Source of the DNA: Xanthomonas sp. F10
GTDB taxonomy: Bacteria; Pseudomonadota; Gammaproteobacteria; Xanthomonadales; Xanthomonadaceae
Assembly (NCBI RefSeq): GCF_014206815.1
Contig: NZ_JACHNP010000001.1
Span: forward strand, 1,950,456-2,014,455
DNA length: 64,000 bases
Direction: 5' to 3'
The position numbers and the translations under genes were made by a program. Position 1 is the first letter of the stretch. Each line of letters starts with the position of its first letter. Shown piece by piece: positions 32,837 to 43,391 of the stretch. The notes beneath the pieces were generated by a model. It was given only the letters and a program-made list of their open reading frames with translations, had not been told where the DNA came from and searched no databases.

Positions 32837-33499
32837 TCAGCAGTTCGTATTCAACTCGTGGCAGTCGGCGCGGCGCACTTCCTCGACGAACTTGCGCATC
32901 TTGTGGCCGTCCTTGATGCCGGGCTGGCTCTCGATGCCGCTGGACACGTCCACGCCCCACGGCAGCGTGGCGATGATCGCGTCGAACACGTTGTCGCCAT
33001 TGATGCCGCCGGCGAGCAGGAACGGCCGGTGCAGGCCGGTGGGCAGCCGCGACCAGTCGAAGGTCTTGCCCGAGCCGCCGCTTTCGCCCGGGGCGTGGCT
33101 ATCGAACAGGAAGCCGGCGGCGTTGGGGTACTGCAGTTGCAGGGTGCGCGCGTTGACCTCGCCGCCGCCCATCGGCACCGCCTTCAGGTACGGCAGGTTG
33201 AAGCTGCGGCAAAAGCCGTCGTCCTCGTCGCCGTGGAACTGCAGCAGGGTCGGACGCACGGTGCGCAGGACCTCGCGCACCTCGTCCTTGGGGTTGTCGC
33301 GGAACAGCGCCACCACGTCGACCATGGGCGCGGCGGCCTGGCGCATCGCCCGCGCCTCGGCCGGCGCCACTCGCCGCGGGCTGCCATGGGCGAACACGAA
33401 CCCGATCGCGTCCACGCCCAACTCGCCTGCCAGGCGGATGTCGCCGGCGCGGGTCATGCCGCAGAACTTGATGCGGGTGCGATACAACGTGCGATTCAT
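32837..33499 (-). CDS. trpF: Phosphoribosylanthranilate isomerase
   Basis: TrpF performs the Amadori rearrangement in tryptophan synthesis. The catalytic Cys is in [14 protein letters not shown]; the catalytic Asp is in the [17 protein letters not shown] loop; [16 protein letters not shown] is the phosphate-binding end. The 220-residue length is normal. Its ATG overlaps the truA stop (33496-33499). It is separated from trpB by the opposite-strand LysR gene. Confidence 0.97.
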   Translation of the reverse strand: MNRTLYRTRIKFCGMTRAGDIRLAGELGVDAIGFVFAHGSPRRVAPAEARAMRQAAAPMVDVVALFRDNPKDEVREVLRTVRPTLLQFHGDEDDGFCRSFNLPYLKAVPMGGGEVNARTLQLQYPNAAGFLFDSHAPGESGGSGKTFDWSRLPTGLHRPFLLAGGINGDNVFDAIIATLPWGVDVSSGIESQPGIKDGHKMRKFVEEVRRADCHELNTNC

Positions 33500-34269
33500 A
33501 GCGTGACCTCGTCCGGAAGCGTCCAGTGGGCGGGATAGAGGGGACCGACGAACACCAGGCCCTGCGGCGGTGCCGTCGGGCCGGCGACGCGGCGGTCGCG
33601 TCCCGCGAGCAGTTCGCCAATCCAGGACACCGGCTTTTCGCCCGTTCCCACCATGACAAGGGAACCAACGATATTGCGCACCATGTGATGAAGGAATGCA
33701 TTGGCCTGGACCTGGATCTCGACCAGGTCGCCGCTGCGGCTCACGGTGATCGACTGCAGCTCGCGGCGCGCGTGCAGCGCCTGGCACTGCACGCTGCGGA
33801 AGGCGCTGAAGTCCTGCTCGCCCAGCAGTGCCTGCGCCGCCGCGTGCATGGCCTCGGCCTGCAGCGGGCGCCGCTCCCAGCTCAGGGTCTGCCGGTACAG
33901 CGCCGGGCGCACCTGGCGGTTGAGCAGGCGGTAGCGGTAGCGGCGCGCGCGCGCCGAGAAGCGCGCATGGAAGTCGTCGGCCACCGGTACGCACCAGCGC
34001 ACGCACACCGAGGGCGGCAGCCGCGCGGTGGCGCCCAGCATCCAGCCGCGCGCCGGGCGCGGCGCATCGCAGTCGAAATGCACCACCTGGCATTCACCGT
34101 GGACGCCGGCATCGGTGCGGCCGGCGCAGACCACGCTCACCGGCGCGTCGGCCACCGACGACAGCGCCGTCTGCAGCGTGGCCTGCACGCTGGGGCCACC
34201 GCTCTCGCCGAGCTGCTGCCAGCCCTGGAACTCGCTGCCGTCGTACTCCACGCCTAGCGCGTAACGCAT
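33496..34269 (-). CDS. truA: tRNA pseudouridine(38-40) synthase
   Basis: TruA modifies uridines 38-40 in tRNA anticodon stems. The catalytic Asp is in [11 protein letters not shown]; other signatures are [12 protein letters not shown] at the N-terminus and [15 protein letters not shown]. The start [11 protein letters not shown] at 34267-34269 gives 257 residues. The upstream open frame is shadow sequence. It is coupled to trpF downstream (ATGA). Confidence 0.97.
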   Translation of the reverse strand: MRYALGVEYDGSEFQGWQQLGESGGPSVQATLQTALSSVADAPVSVVCAGRTDAGVHGECQVVHFDCDAPRPARGWMLGATARLPPSVCVRWCVPVADDFHARFSARARRYRYRLLNRQVRPALYRQTLSWERRPLQAEAMHAAAQALLGEQDFSAFRSVQCQALHARRELQSITVSRSGDLVEIQVQANAFLHHMVRNIVGSLVMVGTGEKPVSWIGELLAGRDRRVAGPTAPPQGLVFVGPLYPAHWTLPDEVTL

Positions 34270-34504
34270 GGCGACCTCCACTGCAGTCGGACACGGGCGT
34301 CGGCCCGCTGCGTGGCCGCCTCGCGCCTGGAACAGCACAGCACGCCTGTCACTACGCAGCCGTGGCGGCTGTGCCCCGACAAGACGGGATGCGTGCACGC
34401 GCGGACGCCCGCGCTCGCCCACCGCCGACGGGCAGGGTGCCGCGCCGCCGTCCCGCTCCAGGCCGGACGGCCGCGGCGAGCGCGCCGCGCGCCGCCTGCC
34501 CGCA

Positions 34505-36589
34505 TCAGTCCAGCCGTCCCAACAATTGCAGCGCCTCGGCGCGCGCGGCCGGGTCGCCGCTGGCCGCGACCTCGGTCAGCAAGGTACGTGCGGTCTCGTT
34601 GTCGCCCAGGTCCATGTACGCCACCGCCAGTTCCAGCCGCTCGCGGCCCACCGGCGGATACGGCGACGGCGCTTCGGCCGGTGCCGGTGCCGGTGCGGCA
34701 GGCTCCGGTGCGGCAGGCTGGTGCCAGGTCGGCTCCTGCCGGCCGGCGCCTGCGTCGCTGTCGACAGGAAGGTCGCTGCTCGGCACCGCGGACAGCGACG
34801 GCGGTTGCCGCCAGGACCTCTCGGCCGCGGACTCGACGGCCGGGGCGGCCTCCGGATGGGTGTCGGCCGGGTCGACGGAATGCAGGTCGTCGTTGCCCGC
34901 GGACAGCGGCGCATCGGCCGACGCATGGCGCATCGACTGCTGCGCCAGCACGCGCTCGAAGGCGTCGTCGTCGAGCGTGGCGTGGTGGTCGGCGTGATCG
35001 TCGGCAACGTGGTCGACGCGCTCCCACGCCGGCAGCGCCTCCTCGTCGCGGGCGGCCGCAGCCTCCTCGACCAACGGCTCGGGTTCCAGCGGCGGCAGTT
35101 CCGGCGCATCGACATCGCGGTGCGCGACCACCGGCACCGCGGCCCTGGCCGCCAGTGCCGCGTCGTCGTCGCGCGGCAACGGCGGCAGCGGCGACGGCTT
35201 GCGCCGGCGCGACAGCACCCAGGCGCCAAGGCCCAGCACCAGCAGGCTCAGCCCGCCCCACAGCCACAGCGGCCAGCCGGTATTGGCCGGCGCCGGCGCG
35301 GCCGCGGCGGCCGGCGCCGCCTGCCCGGCCTGGGCCAGGCGCTTCTGCGCCGCGGCCAGGTCGCTGTCCTTCAGCGCGATCAGTTGCTGCTGCTGGGCCT
35401 TGAGCTTTTCGAGCTGCTCCACCCGCGAGCGCAGTTCCTGGACCTCGGCATCGCGTGCCGCGAGGTCTTCGCGCGCCTGCTGCAATTGTTGGGTCGCCAC
35501 CATGTCTCCTTCGTCGCCGGCACCGGTGCCGGACTTGGTTCCCGCCTCGCGGCGCGTCGCCGGCACCGCCGGCGCGATTTCCAGGCGCGCGCCGGACGCG
35601 GCCGCCGTCGCCGCGGCGGCCGGCTTGGCTGCGGCCTGCGCGGTCGCCGCGTCCTGCTGCGCCTGTGCCGGCTGCGGCACCGGCGCGCGCGCCTGGCGCC
35701 ATTGCGCCGCCTGCTCGCGCACTACGGCCTCGGCCGCGGCGGCATCCAGGCTGGCCAGGTCCTCCTCGCGCGGCGTGCGCAGCACCGCGCCCTGCTTGAG
35801 CAGGTTGAGATTGCCGCGGATGAAGGCGTCCGGGTTGGCGCGCAGCAGCGCGACCATGGTCTGATCGAGCGAATGGCCGTTGCCGCGCGCGAGCTGGCCG
35901 GCGATCTGCGACAAGGTCTGCCCGGCGCGCACCGGCGCCAGCGCATCGCCTGGCGCGGCAGCAGGAGCCGGCGTCGGACGCGGCGCGGCGGCCGGCCTCG
36001 CACTCGGCGTCGCTGGCGTCGCGGCGGCCGCCGGCGCTGGGGCGGCCGTGGATGCCTCGCGGGTGATGCGGTCGGACGGCTGCGCCGCGGCCGGTGCATC
36101 GATCGCCGGCGCGTCGATCGCCGCGGCGGTGTTGGGGGCGTCGATCAGTGCCGAATACTCGCGGATCAGCCGCCCCTGGCCCCAATCGACCTCGATCAGG
36201 AAGCTCAGCGACGGCACGTCGACCGGCATGCGGCTGCTGACCTGGATCACCACGCGGCCCTTGCGGGTCTGGGTGAAGCGGAACTGCAGATCGCTGACCA
36301 GGCCCTGCGGACGCTCCAGCCCGACCCGTGCGAAGGTCGCCGGCGAGGCCAGCGCCACCCGCGCCCGCTCCAGTTCGCCCGGTTCGTTGGAGATCACCGG
36401 GATCTCGGCCAGGAACGGCTCGCCCGGCTTGGACAGCACGCGGATATCGCCCAGGCCCAATGCCAGCGCCGCCTGGCTGCAGGCCAGCAACAGCAGCGCC
36501 GCGGCCGCGCGACAGACATGGCGCAGCCCGGGCGCGGTGGACACCGCATCGCCGCTGCGGCGACGGAACAAACGTGGTTGTAGGCGCAT
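34505..36589 (-). CDS. fimV: FimV-type pilus/polarity protein
   Basis: FimV is an inner-membrane polar hub that supports type IV pili and motility. The 694-residue protein has a signal peptide ([22 protein letters not shown]), the FimV N-terminal domain ([17 protein letters not shown]), a LysM domain ([19 protein letters not shown]), a coiled coil ([21 protein letters not shown]), one transmembrane helix ([20 protein letters not shown]), a long acidic low-complexity region and a C-terminal TPR-like motif ([19 protein letters not shown]). The ATG at 36587-36589 has GGGGCGGG upstream; another ATG lies 24 bp earlier. Confidence 0.92.
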   Translation of the reverse strand: MRLQPRLFRRRSGDAVSTAPGLRHVCRAAAALLLLACSQAALALGLGDIRVLSKPGEPFLAEIPVISNEPGELERARVALASPATFARVGLERPQGLVSDLQFRFTQTRKGRVVIQVSSRMPVDVPSLSFLIEVDWGQGRLIREYSALIDAPNTAAAIDAPAIDAPAAAQPSDRITREASTAAPAPAAAATPATPSARPAAAPRPTPAPAAAPGDALAPVRAGQTLSQIAGQLARGNGHSLDQTMVALLRANPDAFIRGNLNLLKQGAVLRTPREEDLASLDAAAAEAVVREQAAQWRQARAPVPQPAQAQQDAATAQAAAKPAAAATAAASGARLEIAPAVPATRREAGTKSGTGAGDEGDMVATQQLQQAREDLAARDAEVQELRSRVEQLEKLKAQQQQLIALKDSDLAAAQKRLAQAGQAAPAAAAAPAPANTGWPLWLWGGLSLLVLGLGAWVLSRRRKPSPLPPLPRDDDAALAARAAVPVVAHRDVDAPELPPLEPEPLVEEAAAARDEEALPAWERVDHVADDHADHHATLDDDAFERVLAQQSMRHASADAPLSAGNDDLHSVDPADTHPEAAPAVESAAERSWRQPPSLSAVPSSDLPVDSDAGAGRQEPTWHQPAAPEPAAPAPAPAEAPSPYPPVGRERLELAVAYMDLGDNETARTLLTEVAASGDPAARAEALQLLGRLD

Positions 36590-36634
36590 CCCGCCCCTGC
36601 CCCTTGGAGTCATGTCGTCAATATATATGAAGCC

Positions 36635-36663
36635 GGGATTGGGGATTTGGGATTTGGGATTCG
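36635..36663. repeat. GGGATT(T/C) heptamer array upstream of fimV
   Basis: Four consecutive near-copies of a 7-bp unit (GGGATTG, GGGATTT, GGGATTT, GGGATTC). An inverted, less regular array of the same unit (AATCCC) lies at 37004-37034 next to the asd stop codon. Such heptamers are scattered in Xanthomonas spacers. Confidence 0.8.
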
Positions 36664-36770
36664 TTGCGGGCAGGGCACTGCAGCGGCGAGGGTGTGGTCG
36701 CGGGTGCGCGAGCGGCTTCTCTCCCTTTTGCGGGATCAGTGACCGACGAACGCTGCAACGCCCTTGTCTT

Positions 36771-36836
36771 GTAGGAGCGGCTTCAGCCACGATGGCGTTC
36801 CCGGGAACGCTTCGTCGCGGCTGAAGCCGCTTCTAC
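36771..36836. repeat. GTAG-type palindromic element (REP/SMAG-like)
   Basis: GTAGGAGCGGCTTCAGCC (36771-36788) and its near-perfect inverse GGCTGAAGCCGCTTCTAC (36819-36836) flank about 30 bp that include CCCGGG. This is the well-known Xanthomonadaceae repeat mobilised by RAYT transposases; no RAYT gene is in the window. Confidence 0.85.
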
Positions 36837-36970
36837 GGATGCGCCCGTCATCATCGCGCCCGCAGGCGTTATCGCATCTTCTTCTTGCAGCACGATACGG
36901 ACCCCGGACACGACAACGGCCAGGGCATGCGCCACTGGCCGCTGCGTGATTGCCTGGAGATCCCGCGCTT

Positions 36971-36993
36971 CGCAGCGCCGAAACGGCGCTGCG
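36971..36993 (-). terminator. Candidate terminator after asd
   Basis: A perfect 10-bp stem (CGCAGCGCCG with CGGCGCTGCG) with a 3-nt loop lies about 45 bp after the asd stop codon. It lacks a T-run, so it may be a processing signal instead. Confidence 0.4.
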
Positions 36994-37003
36994 CGGCTCT
37001 TAC

Positions 37004-37034
37004 GAATCCCCAATCCCGACTGCCAAATCCCGGC
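37004..37034. repeat. Inverted heptamer array downstream of asd
   Basis: Copies of AATCCC (AATCCCC, AATCCCG, AATCCCG with a short interruption), reverse complement of the array at 36635-36663. It lies immediately downstream of the asd stop codon. Confidence 0.7.
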
Positions 37035-37037
37035 CCC

Positions 37038-38063
37038 TCAGCCCTCCTGGGCCACCAGCTCGGCCAACTGCACCGCATTGAGCGCGGCGCCCTTGCGGAT
37101 GTTGTCGGCCACCACCCACAGGTTGAGGCCGCGCGGGTGCGAGAAGTCCTCGCGGATGCGGCCGACGAACACCGGGTCCTTGCCGGAGGCATGGGTCACC
37201 GGGGTCGGATAGCCGCCGGCCTTGTGCTCGTCGACCACCTCCACGCCGGCGGCGTTGCGCAGCAGTTCGCGCGCCTGCTCCGGGGTGATCTTGCGCTTGG
37301 TCTCGATGTTGACCGCCTCCGAGTGGCCGAAGAACACCGGCACGCGCACCGCGGTGGGGTTCACCAGGATGCTGCTGTCCTCGAGGATCTTCTGCGTCTC
37401 CCACACCAGCTTCATCTCTTCCTTGGTGTAGCCGTTGGGCTGGAAGTCGTCGATGTGCGGGATCAGGTTGAAGGCGATCTGCGCCTGGAACTTCTGCGGC
37501 TCGATGTCCTGGAACGCCAGCAGCTGCGCGGTCTGCTTGCCCAGTTCCTCCATGCCCGAGCGGCCGGCGCCGGACACCGACTGGTAGGTGGCCACGTTGA
37601 TGCGCTCGATGCTGTATTTCTTGTGGATCGGCGCCAGCACCGGCATCAGCTGCATGGTCGAGCAGTTGGGGTTGGCGACGATGCCGCGCGGACGGTTCTT
37701 CAGGGCGTGCGGGTTGACCTCCGACACCACCAGCGGCACGTCGTCGTCGTAGCGGAAGGTCGAGGAGTTGTCGATCACCACCGCGCCGGCCGCGGCGAAC
37801 TTCGGCGCGTACTCCTTGGAGATGCCGCCGCCGGCGGAGAACAGCGCGATGTCCACGCCGGTCGGGTCGAAGGTGGCCAGGTCGAGCACGGTGACCTTCT
37901 GGCCGTTGAACTCGACCTGGCCGCCGGCCGAGCGCTCGGAGGCCAGCGGGTACAGCGTGGCGACGGGAAAACCGCGCTCGGCAAGGATGCTCAGCATGGT
38001 TTCGCCGACGGCACCGGTGGCGCCGACGACGGCGACGTTGAAACGACGGGTTGCATTGCTCAT
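37038..38063 (-). CDS. asd: Aspartate-semialdehyde dehydrogenase
   Basis: Asd makes aspartate semialdehyde for lysine, threonine, methionine and diaminopimelate synthesis. It has the NADP site VAVVGATGAVGETML, the catalytic Cys in VANPNCSTMQL, and the active-site His region GHSEAVNIETK. The 341-residue protein belongs to the second (Streptococcus/Xanthomonas-type) ASADH class. ATG at 38061-38063. It is not obviously in an operon with the next upstream gene, which ends about 100 bp away. Confidence 0.97.
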   Translation of the reverse strand: MSNATRRFNVAVVGATGAVGETMLSILAERGFPVATLYPLASERSAGGQVEFNGQKVTVLDLATFDPTGVDIALFSAGGGISKEYAPKFAAAGAVVIDNSSTFRYDDDVPLVVSEVNPHALKNRPRGIVANPNCSTMQLMPVLAPIHKKYSIERINVATYQSVSGAGRSGMEELGKQTAQLLAFQDIEPQKFQAQIAFNLIPHIDDFQPNGYTKEEMKLVWETQKILEDSSILVNPTAVRVPVFFGHSEAVNIETKRKITPEQARELLRNAAGVEVVDEHKAGGYPTPVTHASGKDPVFVGRIREDFSHPRGLNLWVVADNIRKGAALNAVQLAELVAQEG

Positions 38064-38166
38064 GGAAGGATTCGATCCGCAGGAAGAAAAAAGGGGAGGA
38101 ACAGCCGCACTGCCACGTGGATTCGGGGAACCTGCCGTGCGCGCCGCGCACAGGGCCGCAGGCTCC

Positions 38167-39204
38167 CTATCGTTTTTTGTCCGCCATCGCCCGCGCGCCG
38201 CCGCCGGCCGCGGCGATCGCGTCCAGGTTCAGCGCATTGGGCGGACGCCCGGCGTCGGCACCGATGCCCAGCGCGGCAAGCAGGTTGTCCACCGCCAGCG
38301 CCACCATCGCGCGGCGCGTGGCCACGCTGGCGCTGCCGATGTGCGGGGTCAGCACCACGTTGCGCAGCGCCAGCAGTTCCGGACGGATCGCCGGCTCGCC
38401 TTCGAATACGTCCAGCCCGGCCGCGGCCAGGCGCCCATTGGCCAGTGCGTCGGCCAGCGCGACTTCATCGACCAGACCGCCGCGGGCGATGTTCACCAGC
38501 GTCGCGGTCGGCCGCATCCTGGCCAGGGCCGCCGCGTCGACGATGTGGTGCGACTGTGCGCTGTACGGCAGCACCAGCAGCAGGTGGTCGGCGCGCGCCA
38601 GCAGTGCGTCGAAGCCGACGTACTCGGCGCGATGTGCACGCTCCACCTCGGCCGGCAGGCGGCTGCGGTTGTGGTACAGCACGCGCATCGAGAAGCCGGC
38701 GGCGCGGCGCGCGATGGCCTGGCCGATCCGGCCCATGCCGAGGATGCCCAGCGTGCTGCCGTGGACATCGGCACCCAGCATGGTCTGGAACGACCACTGC
38801 TGCCACTGCCCCGCGCGCAGCCAGCGTTCGGCCTCGCCGATGCGCCGCGCGGCGGCCATCAGCAGGGCGAAGCCGAGATCGGCGGTGGTCTCGGTGAGCA
38901 CGTCGGGGGTGTTGGTGGCGACGATGCCGGCCGCGCTGAGCGCGTCCAGGTCCAGATTGTTGTAGCCGACGCCCACGTTGGCGATGGCGCGCAACCGTGG
39001 CGCCCCGGCGATCTCGGCGGCGCCGATGCGTTCGTTGAGGGTGACCAGGGCGCCGTCCAGCGGCGCCAGCGCCTGCGCCAGGTCCTGCGGCGAATACTTG
39101 GTCACGTCCGCGGTGGTGGTCAGCGCGCAATGCGCGCCCAGCCGTGCGACGACATCGTCGAACAGCGGCTGGCTGACCCACACCCGCGGCCGCGACTCAG
39201 CCAT
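38167..39204 (-). CDS. D-2-hydroxyacid dehydrogenase (glyoxylate/hydroxypyruvate reductase-like)
   Basis: A 345-residue D-isomer-specific 2-hydroxyacid dehydrogenase. NAD(P) site: [16 protein letters not shown]; catalytic Arg in [10 protein letters not shown], Glu in DVFEGEPAI and His in [13 protein letters not shown]. It resembles GhrB-type glyoxylate/2-ketogluconate reductases; exact substrate is not determined. The ATG at 39202-39204 lies inside the end of aroC (overlap 8 bp), so they are co-transcribed; a GTG at 39210 is an alternative start. Confidence 0.9.
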   Translation of the reverse strand: MAESRPRVWVSQPLFDDVVARLGAHCALTTTADVTKYSPQDLAQALAPLDGALVTLNERIGAAEIAGAPRLRAIANVGVGYNNLDLDALSAAGIVATNTPDVLTETTADLGFALLMAAARRIGEAERWLRAGQWQQWSFQTMLGADVHGSTLGILGMGRIGQAIARRAAGFSMRVLYHNRSRLPAEVERAHRAEYVGFDALLARADHLLLVLPYSAQSHHIVDAAALARMRPTATLVNIARGGLVDEVALADALANGRLAAAGLDVFEGEPAIRPELLALRNVVLTPHIGSASVATRRAMVALAVDNLLAALGIGADAGRPPNALNLDAIAAAGGGARAMADKKR

Positions 39205-40300
39205 CGCCACCGCCGGGGATGCGCGGCGTCACCGTGCCGACGTCGCCGCATTGCGCGCGGTGGCGCAGCGCCTGGTCCATCAGCACCAGCGCCATCATCG
39301 CCTCGGCGATCGGGGTGGCGCGGATGCCGACGCAGGGATCGTGGCGGCCGGTGGTGATCACGTCCACCGCCTGCCCGTCCACGTCCACCGTGGCGCCGGG
39401 CAGGCGCAGGCTGGAGGTGGGCTTGAACGCGACCGAGACGACGACCGGCTGGCCGGTGGCGATGCCGCCGAGCACGCCGCCGGCGTGGTTGGACTGGAAC
39501 CCGTCGGGCGCGATCAGGTCGCGATGGTCGGTGCCCTTCTGGGTCACCGCGGCGAAGCCGTCGCCGATCTCCACGCCCTTGACCGCATTGATGCTCATCA
39601 TCGCCGCGGCCAGCTCGCCGTCGAGCTTGCCGTAGACCGGCTCGCCCCAACCCGCGGGCACGCCGTCGGCGACCACGGTCACGCGCGCGCCGATCGAATC
39701 GCCGGACTTGCGCAGCGCATCCATGTATGCCTCCAGTTCCGGCACCTGCGGCGCGTGCGGCCAGAAGAACGCGTTGTCTTCCACCGCGTCCCAGGCGAAG
39801 CCCTGCGGCAGCAGCGGCCCGAGCTGGGACAGGTAGCCGCGCACGCGTACGCCGTAGCGCTGCGCCAGCCACTTCTTGGCGATCACGCCGGCGGCCACGC
39901 GCATGGTGGTCTCGCGCGCGGACGAGCGTCCGCCGCCGCGCGGATCGCGGATGCCGTACTTCTGCCAGTAGCTGTAGTCGGCATGGCCGGGGCGGAACTG
40001 CCGGGCGATGTCGGTGTAATCCTTGCTGCGCTGGTCGGTGTTGCGGATCAGCAGGCCGATCGGGGTGCCGGTGGTGCGGCCCTCGTAGACCCCGGACAGG
40101 ATCTCGATGGCGTCGGCCTCGCGCCGCGCCGAGGTGTGCCGGCTCTTGCCGGTGGCGCGGCGCTGCAGGTCGTGGGCGAATTCGCTGGCGTCCAACTCCA
40201 GCCCCGGCGGGCAACCGTCGACCACGCAGCCGATCGCCGGCCCGTGCGATTCGCCGAAGGTGGTGACGGTCAGCAGCGTGCCGAAACTGTTCGCGCTCAT
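39197..40300 (-). CDS. aroC: Chorismate synthase
   Basis: AroC makes chorismate from EPSP with reduced FMN. Signatures are [20 protein letters not shown] at the N-terminus, the [17 protein letters not shown] segment, [14 protein letters not shown] and [15 protein letters not shown]. The 367-residue size is typical. It is 10 bp downstream of prmB and overlaps the hydroxyacid dehydrogenase. Confidence 0.98.
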   Translation of the reverse strand: MSANSFGTLLTVTTFGESHGPAIGCVVDGCPPGLELDASEFAHDLQRRATGKSRHTSARREADAIEILSGVYEGRTTGTPIGLLIRNTDQRSKDYTDIARQFRPGHADYSYWQKYGIRDPRGGGRSSARETTMRVAAGVIAKKWLAQRYGVRVRGYLSQLGPLLPQGFAWDAVEDNAFFWPHAPQVPELEAYMDALRKSGDSIGARVTVVADGVPAGWGEPVYGKLDGELAAAMMSINAVKGVEIGDGFAAVTQKGTDHRDLIAPDGFQSNHAGGVLGGIATGQPVVVSVAFKPTSSLRLPGATVDVDGQAVDVITTGRHDPCVGIRATPIAEAMMALVLMDQALRHRAQCGDVGTVTPRIPGGGDG

Positions 40301-40310
40301 GGCCGTGGCG

Positions 40311-41237
40311 TCACCGGTCCGCGGCCAGCGCGGCGATGCGCGCGTGGTGCGTCAGCAGTTCGCTGCGCTCCACCGCGAAGATGCCCATCTGCCCGACCTT
40401 GAACTCGACCCAGGCGAAATCCACTTCCGGCAGCAGCTGCGCCAGCGCGCGCTCGGACTCGCCGACCTCGCAGATCAGCAGCCCGTCCTCGCTCAGGTGC
40501 GCCGGGGCGTCGCGCAGGATCTTCAGCGCCAGGTCCAGCCCGTCGTCGCCCGCCCGCAGGCCAAGCTCCGGCTCGTGCGCGTATTCCGGCGGCAGCGCGT
40601 CGGTCTCGGCATGGGTGACGTAGGGCGGATTGGTCACGATCAGTTCGTAGCGGCGCCCGCCCAGCCCGGCGAACAGGTCGGACTTGACCAGTTCGACGTT
40701 GTCGGCCAGCAGCCGTTCCTTGTTCTCGGCGGCCAGGCTCAGCGCGTCGTCGCTGATGTCGACCGCGTCCACCTGCCAGTTCGGGTTGTAGTGGGCCATG
40801 GCGATGGCGATGCAGCCCGAGCCGGTGCACAGGTCCAGCGCGCGCTCGACCGGGCGGCCGGCCAGCCACGGCTCGAAGCCGGCCTCGATCAGTTCGGCGA
40901 TCGGCGAACGCGGCACCAGGGCGCGCTCATCGCTCTTGAAGCTGAGCCCGGCGAACCAGGCCTCGCCGGTGAGGTAGGCGGCGGGGATGCGCTCGGCGAT
41001 GCGGCGCTCGAACAGCGCCAGCACCTGTGCCTTCTCCGGCGTGGTGACCCGCGCGCTGCCGTAGGCCGGGCCCAGGTCGTGCGGCAGGTGGAGCGCGTGC
41101 AGCACCAGTTGCGTGGCCTCGTCCAGGGCGTTGTCGTAGCTGTGGCCGAAGCTCAGCCCGGCGGCGTTGAAACGGCTGGTGCCGTAGCGGATCAGGTCGA
41201 TGATCGTGTGGAGTTCGGCGGCCGCGTCGGCAGTCAT
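40311..41237 (-). CDS. prmB: 50S ribosomal protein L3 N5-glutamine methyltransferase
   Basis: PrmB methylates Gln150 of ribosomal protein L3. It has the SAM motif [16 protein letters not shown] and the catalytic [12 protein letters not shown]. The N-terminal helical domain includes [19 protein letters not shown], which distinguishes PrmB from PrmC, and the prmB-aroC linkage is common. The ATG at 41235-41237 gives 308 residues. A TATAAT on the minus strand at 41266-41271 is a likely -10. Confidence 0.95.
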   Translation of the reverse strand: MTADAAAELHTIIDLIRYGTSRFNAAGLSFGHSYDNALDEATQLVLHALHLPHDLGPAYGSARVTTPEKAQVLALFERRIAERIPAAYLTGEAWFAGLSFKSDERALVPRSPIAELIEAGFEPWLAGRPVERALDLCTGSGCIAIAMAHYNPNWQVDAVDISDDALSLAAENKERLLADNVELVKSDLFAGLGGRRYELIVTNPPYVTHAETDALPPEYAHEPELGLRAGDDGLDLALKILRDAPAHLSEDGLLICEVGESERALAQLLPEVDFAWVEFKVGQMGIFAVERSELLTHHARIAALAADR

Positions 41238-41265
41238 GGCAACAGGCAAGGCAATGTGGCCCCCG

Positions 41266-41290
41266 ATTATAGAGGCCCGGCCGCTATGAT
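41266..41290. promoter_or_regulatory. Divergent promoter pair for prmB and the Sco1-like gene
   Basis: On the minus strand TATAAT (41266-41271) precedes prmB; on the + strand TATGAT (41285-41290) precedes the Sco1-like gene. Both -35 boxes are weak, so the call rests on the -10 hexamers and positions. Confidence 0.45.
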
Positions 41291-41316
41291 GAGCGTTCGT
41301 TGCATGGGAAATCAGT

Positions 41317-41967
41317 ATGTTCAACCGCACCTTCGGCATCGTCCTGGTGGTTGCCCTGGCCGCCGGCCTGGGGCTGCTGCTGGCCCAGAAGTACTTCGGC
41401 GGCAGCGCCGCCCCGGCCTGGCCGGAGACCCGCACGGTGCGCATGTATCCGCAGCCGCGGCCCCTGCCCGACTTCCACCTGCGCCAGACCGACGGCACGC
41501 CGCTGGTGCCGGGCGAACTCAAGGGCCACTGGACCCTGGTGTTCCTGGGCTTCACCGCCTGCCCGGACGTGTGCCCGACCACCCTGGCCGACCTGGCGCG
41601 CGCGCAGAAGCAATGGGAGACGCTGCCGGACACGCTGCGCCCGCGCGTGCTGTTCGTCTCGGTCGACCCGCAGCGCGACACCCTGCCGCGGCTGGGCGAG
41701 TACGCCCATGCCTTCCACAAGGACACCATCGCCGCCACCGCCGACGTGCCCGAGCTGGAGCGCTTCGCCACCGCGCTGGGCTTCGTGTTCCAGAAGGTGC
41801 CGGGCAAGCACTACGCCGAGAACCCGAACGACTACAGCATGGACCACTCCGCCGCGATCGCGGTGCTCGACCCGCAGGGCCGCCAGGCCGGGCTGATCCG
41901 CCCGCCGTTCGATGCCGCGGCGATCGCCGCCGACCTGCAGGCCCTGACCAAGGCCACCGCCCCATGA
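41317..41967 (+). CDS. SCO1/SenC family copper chaperone
   Basis: Sco proteins deliver copper to cytochrome c oxidase. The 216-residue protein has an N-terminal membrane anchor ([17 protein letters not shown]) and a thioredoxin-like fold with the copper ligands CPDVCP and the distal His in [21 protein letters not shown] is typical. The psd start codon overlaps its stop (ATGA), so the two genes form an operon, an unusual pairing by function. Confidence 0.94.
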   Translation: MFNRTFGIVLVVALAAGLGLLLAQKYFGGSAAPAWPETRTVRMYPQPRPLPDFHLRQTDGTPLVPGELKGHWTLVFLGFTACPDVCPTTLADLARAQKQWETLPDTLRPRVLFVSVDPQRDTLPRLGEYAHAFHKDTIAATADVPELERFATALGFVFQKVPGKHYAENPNDYSMDHSAAIAVLDPQGRQAGLIRPPFDAAAIAADLQALTKATAP

Positions 41968-42809
41968 GCCTGACCACCCGCCTGACCTACGTGCTGCCGC
42001 ACCGGCTGCTGTCCTCGCTGGCGCGGCGCCTGGCCTATTCCTCGCGCCCCGGGCTGAAGCAGTGGCTGATCGACACGGTGGTGCGCCGCTTCGGCGTGGA
42101 CCTGAGCGAGGCCGCGCAACCGGATGCGCGCGCCTACCCGACCTTCAATGCCTTCTTCACCCGTGCGCTGAAGCCCGGTGCGCGCGTCGCCGACCCCGAC
42201 CCGCAGGCGCTGCTGATGCCGGCCGACGGTCGCATCAGCCAGCTCGGCCGGATCGAGGACGGGCGCATCTTCCAGGCCAAGGGGCAGTCGTTCACCGCCG
42301 CCGAACTGCTCGGCGACGACGCCGCGGCGGCGCCGTTCGCCAACGGCCTCTATGCCACCGTGTACCTGTCGCCGCGCGACTACCACCGCGTGCATATGCC
42401 GTGGACCGGCACCTTGCGCGAAACCGTGCACGTGCCGGGGCGGCTGTTCAGCGTCGGCACCGACGCGGTGCGCAGCGTGCCGCGCCTGTTCGCGCGCAAC
42501 GAGCGCCTGGTCTGCCATTTCGACACCGACTTCGGCCCGATGGTCTCGGTGATGGTCGGCGCGCTGCTGGTGTCCGGCGTGGAAACCGTGTGGAGCGGCG
42601 TGGAGATCCCGCGCTACGCCGACCGCATCACCCGCAAGGATTGGCGCGGCAAGGGCATCACCCTGCAGCGGTTCGAGGAAATGGCGCGCTTCAACTACGG
42701 CTCCACGGTGATCGTGCTGCTGCCGCCGGGCGTGGCCGCGTTCGATCCGGCGCTGGCGGCGGAATCGCCGGTACGGCTGGGCCAGGCGCTGGCGCGGCTG
42801 GTGCGCTGA
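41964..42809 (+). CDS. psd: Phosphatidylserine decarboxylase proenzyme
   Basis: Psd makes phosphatidylethanolamine. Landmarks: [26 protein letters not shown], the active-site HxxH-like segment [14 protein letters not shown], and the self-cleavage serine in [13 protein letters not shown] (YGST instead of the usual LGST). The 281-residue length is that of the group I enzyme. The protein will be cut into alpha and beta chains with a pyruvoyl group. ATG at 41964, coupled to the Sco1-like gene. Confidence 0.96.
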   Translation: MSLTTRLTYVLPHRLLSSLARRLAYSSRPGLKQWLIDTVVRRFGVDLSEAAQPDARAYPTFNAFFTRALKPGARVADPDPQALLMPADGRISQLGRIEDGRIFQAKGQSFTAAELLGDDAAAAPFANGLYATVYLSPRDYHRVHMPWTGTLRETVHVPGRLFSVGTDAVRSVPRLFARNERLVCHFDTDFGPMVSVMVGALLVSGVETVWSGVEIPRYADRITRKDWRGKGITLQRFEEMARFNYGSTVIVLLPPGVAAFDPALAAESPVRLGQALARLVR

Positions 42810-42817
42810 AGCGAGAG

Positions 42818-42841
42818 AGGGCCACGCTGCGGCCCTTTCTC
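42818..42841 (+). terminator. Terminator after psd
   Basis: AGGGCC pairs with GGCCCT around a 7-nt loop, followed by TTCTCTTG. It starts 8 bp after the psd stop codon. The stem is short but the position and T-rich tail fit an intrinsic terminator. Confidence 0.6.
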
Positions 42842-42847
42842 TTGAGG

Positions 42848-43391
42848 AGCGCCTTTGTGGGAGGGACTTCAGTCCCGACGCATGGGCGGTGGAAGGACCG
42901 CCTTTCCCTGCGATGGATGACGGCAAGCCACACGCCCGAAACTGCGCATGGCCCGCCCCTCATCCGGCGCTACGCGCCACCTTCTCCCGGGGGGAGAAGG
43001 GATTGGATCGCGCCTTGTCTCGCAACTGGTGTGCAGCGACAGCCCCACTATGGGAGGGACTTCAGTCCTGACGCATGGACGGTGGAAGGACCGCCTTTCC
43101 CTGCAATGGATGACGGTAAGCCACACGCCTGAGACTGCGCATGGCCCAACCCTCATCCGGCGCTGCGCGCCACCTTCTCCCGGGGGGAGAAGGGATTGGA
43201 TTGCGCTTTTGTCTCGCAACTGGTGTCCAGCGACAGCCCCGCTATGGGAGGGACTTCAGTCCCGACGCATGGACGGTGGACGGGCCGCCTTTCCCTGCAA
43301 TGGATGACGGCAAGCCACACGCCCGAGACTGCGCATGGCCCGACCCTCATCCGGCGCTGCGCGCCACCTTCTCCGCGGGCAGAAGGGATCC
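42848..43391. repeat. Tandem array of a 193-194 bp unit (about 2.8 copies)
   Basis: A non-coding unit is repeated head to tail; the landmark GAGGGACTTC occurs at 42861, 43054 and 43248. Each unit contains a GGGACTTCAGTCCC palindrome (one copy has CCT), a GACGGTGGAAGGACCGCC stretch, and a CATCCGGCGC...TTCTCCC-GGGGGGAGAAGG palindrome like that between trpB and trpA. The last copy is cut short at the stop codon of the transglycosylase gene. No protein-coding sense is apparent. Confidence 0.92.

Larger units (their letters stand above)
36590..37037. other. Repeat-rich spacer between asd and fimV
   Basis: No gene is visible in these 448 bp. It contains heptamer arrays at both ends (36635-36663 and, inverted, 37004-37034), a GTAG-type palindrome (36771-36836) and a strong hairpin (36971-36993). 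The fimV promoter should be at the low-coordinate end. Confidence 0.6.

Noticed and set aside
42848-43391. CRISPR array
   Set aside because: Units are about 194 bp and repeat along their whole length; there are no short repeats with unique spacers and no cas genes.
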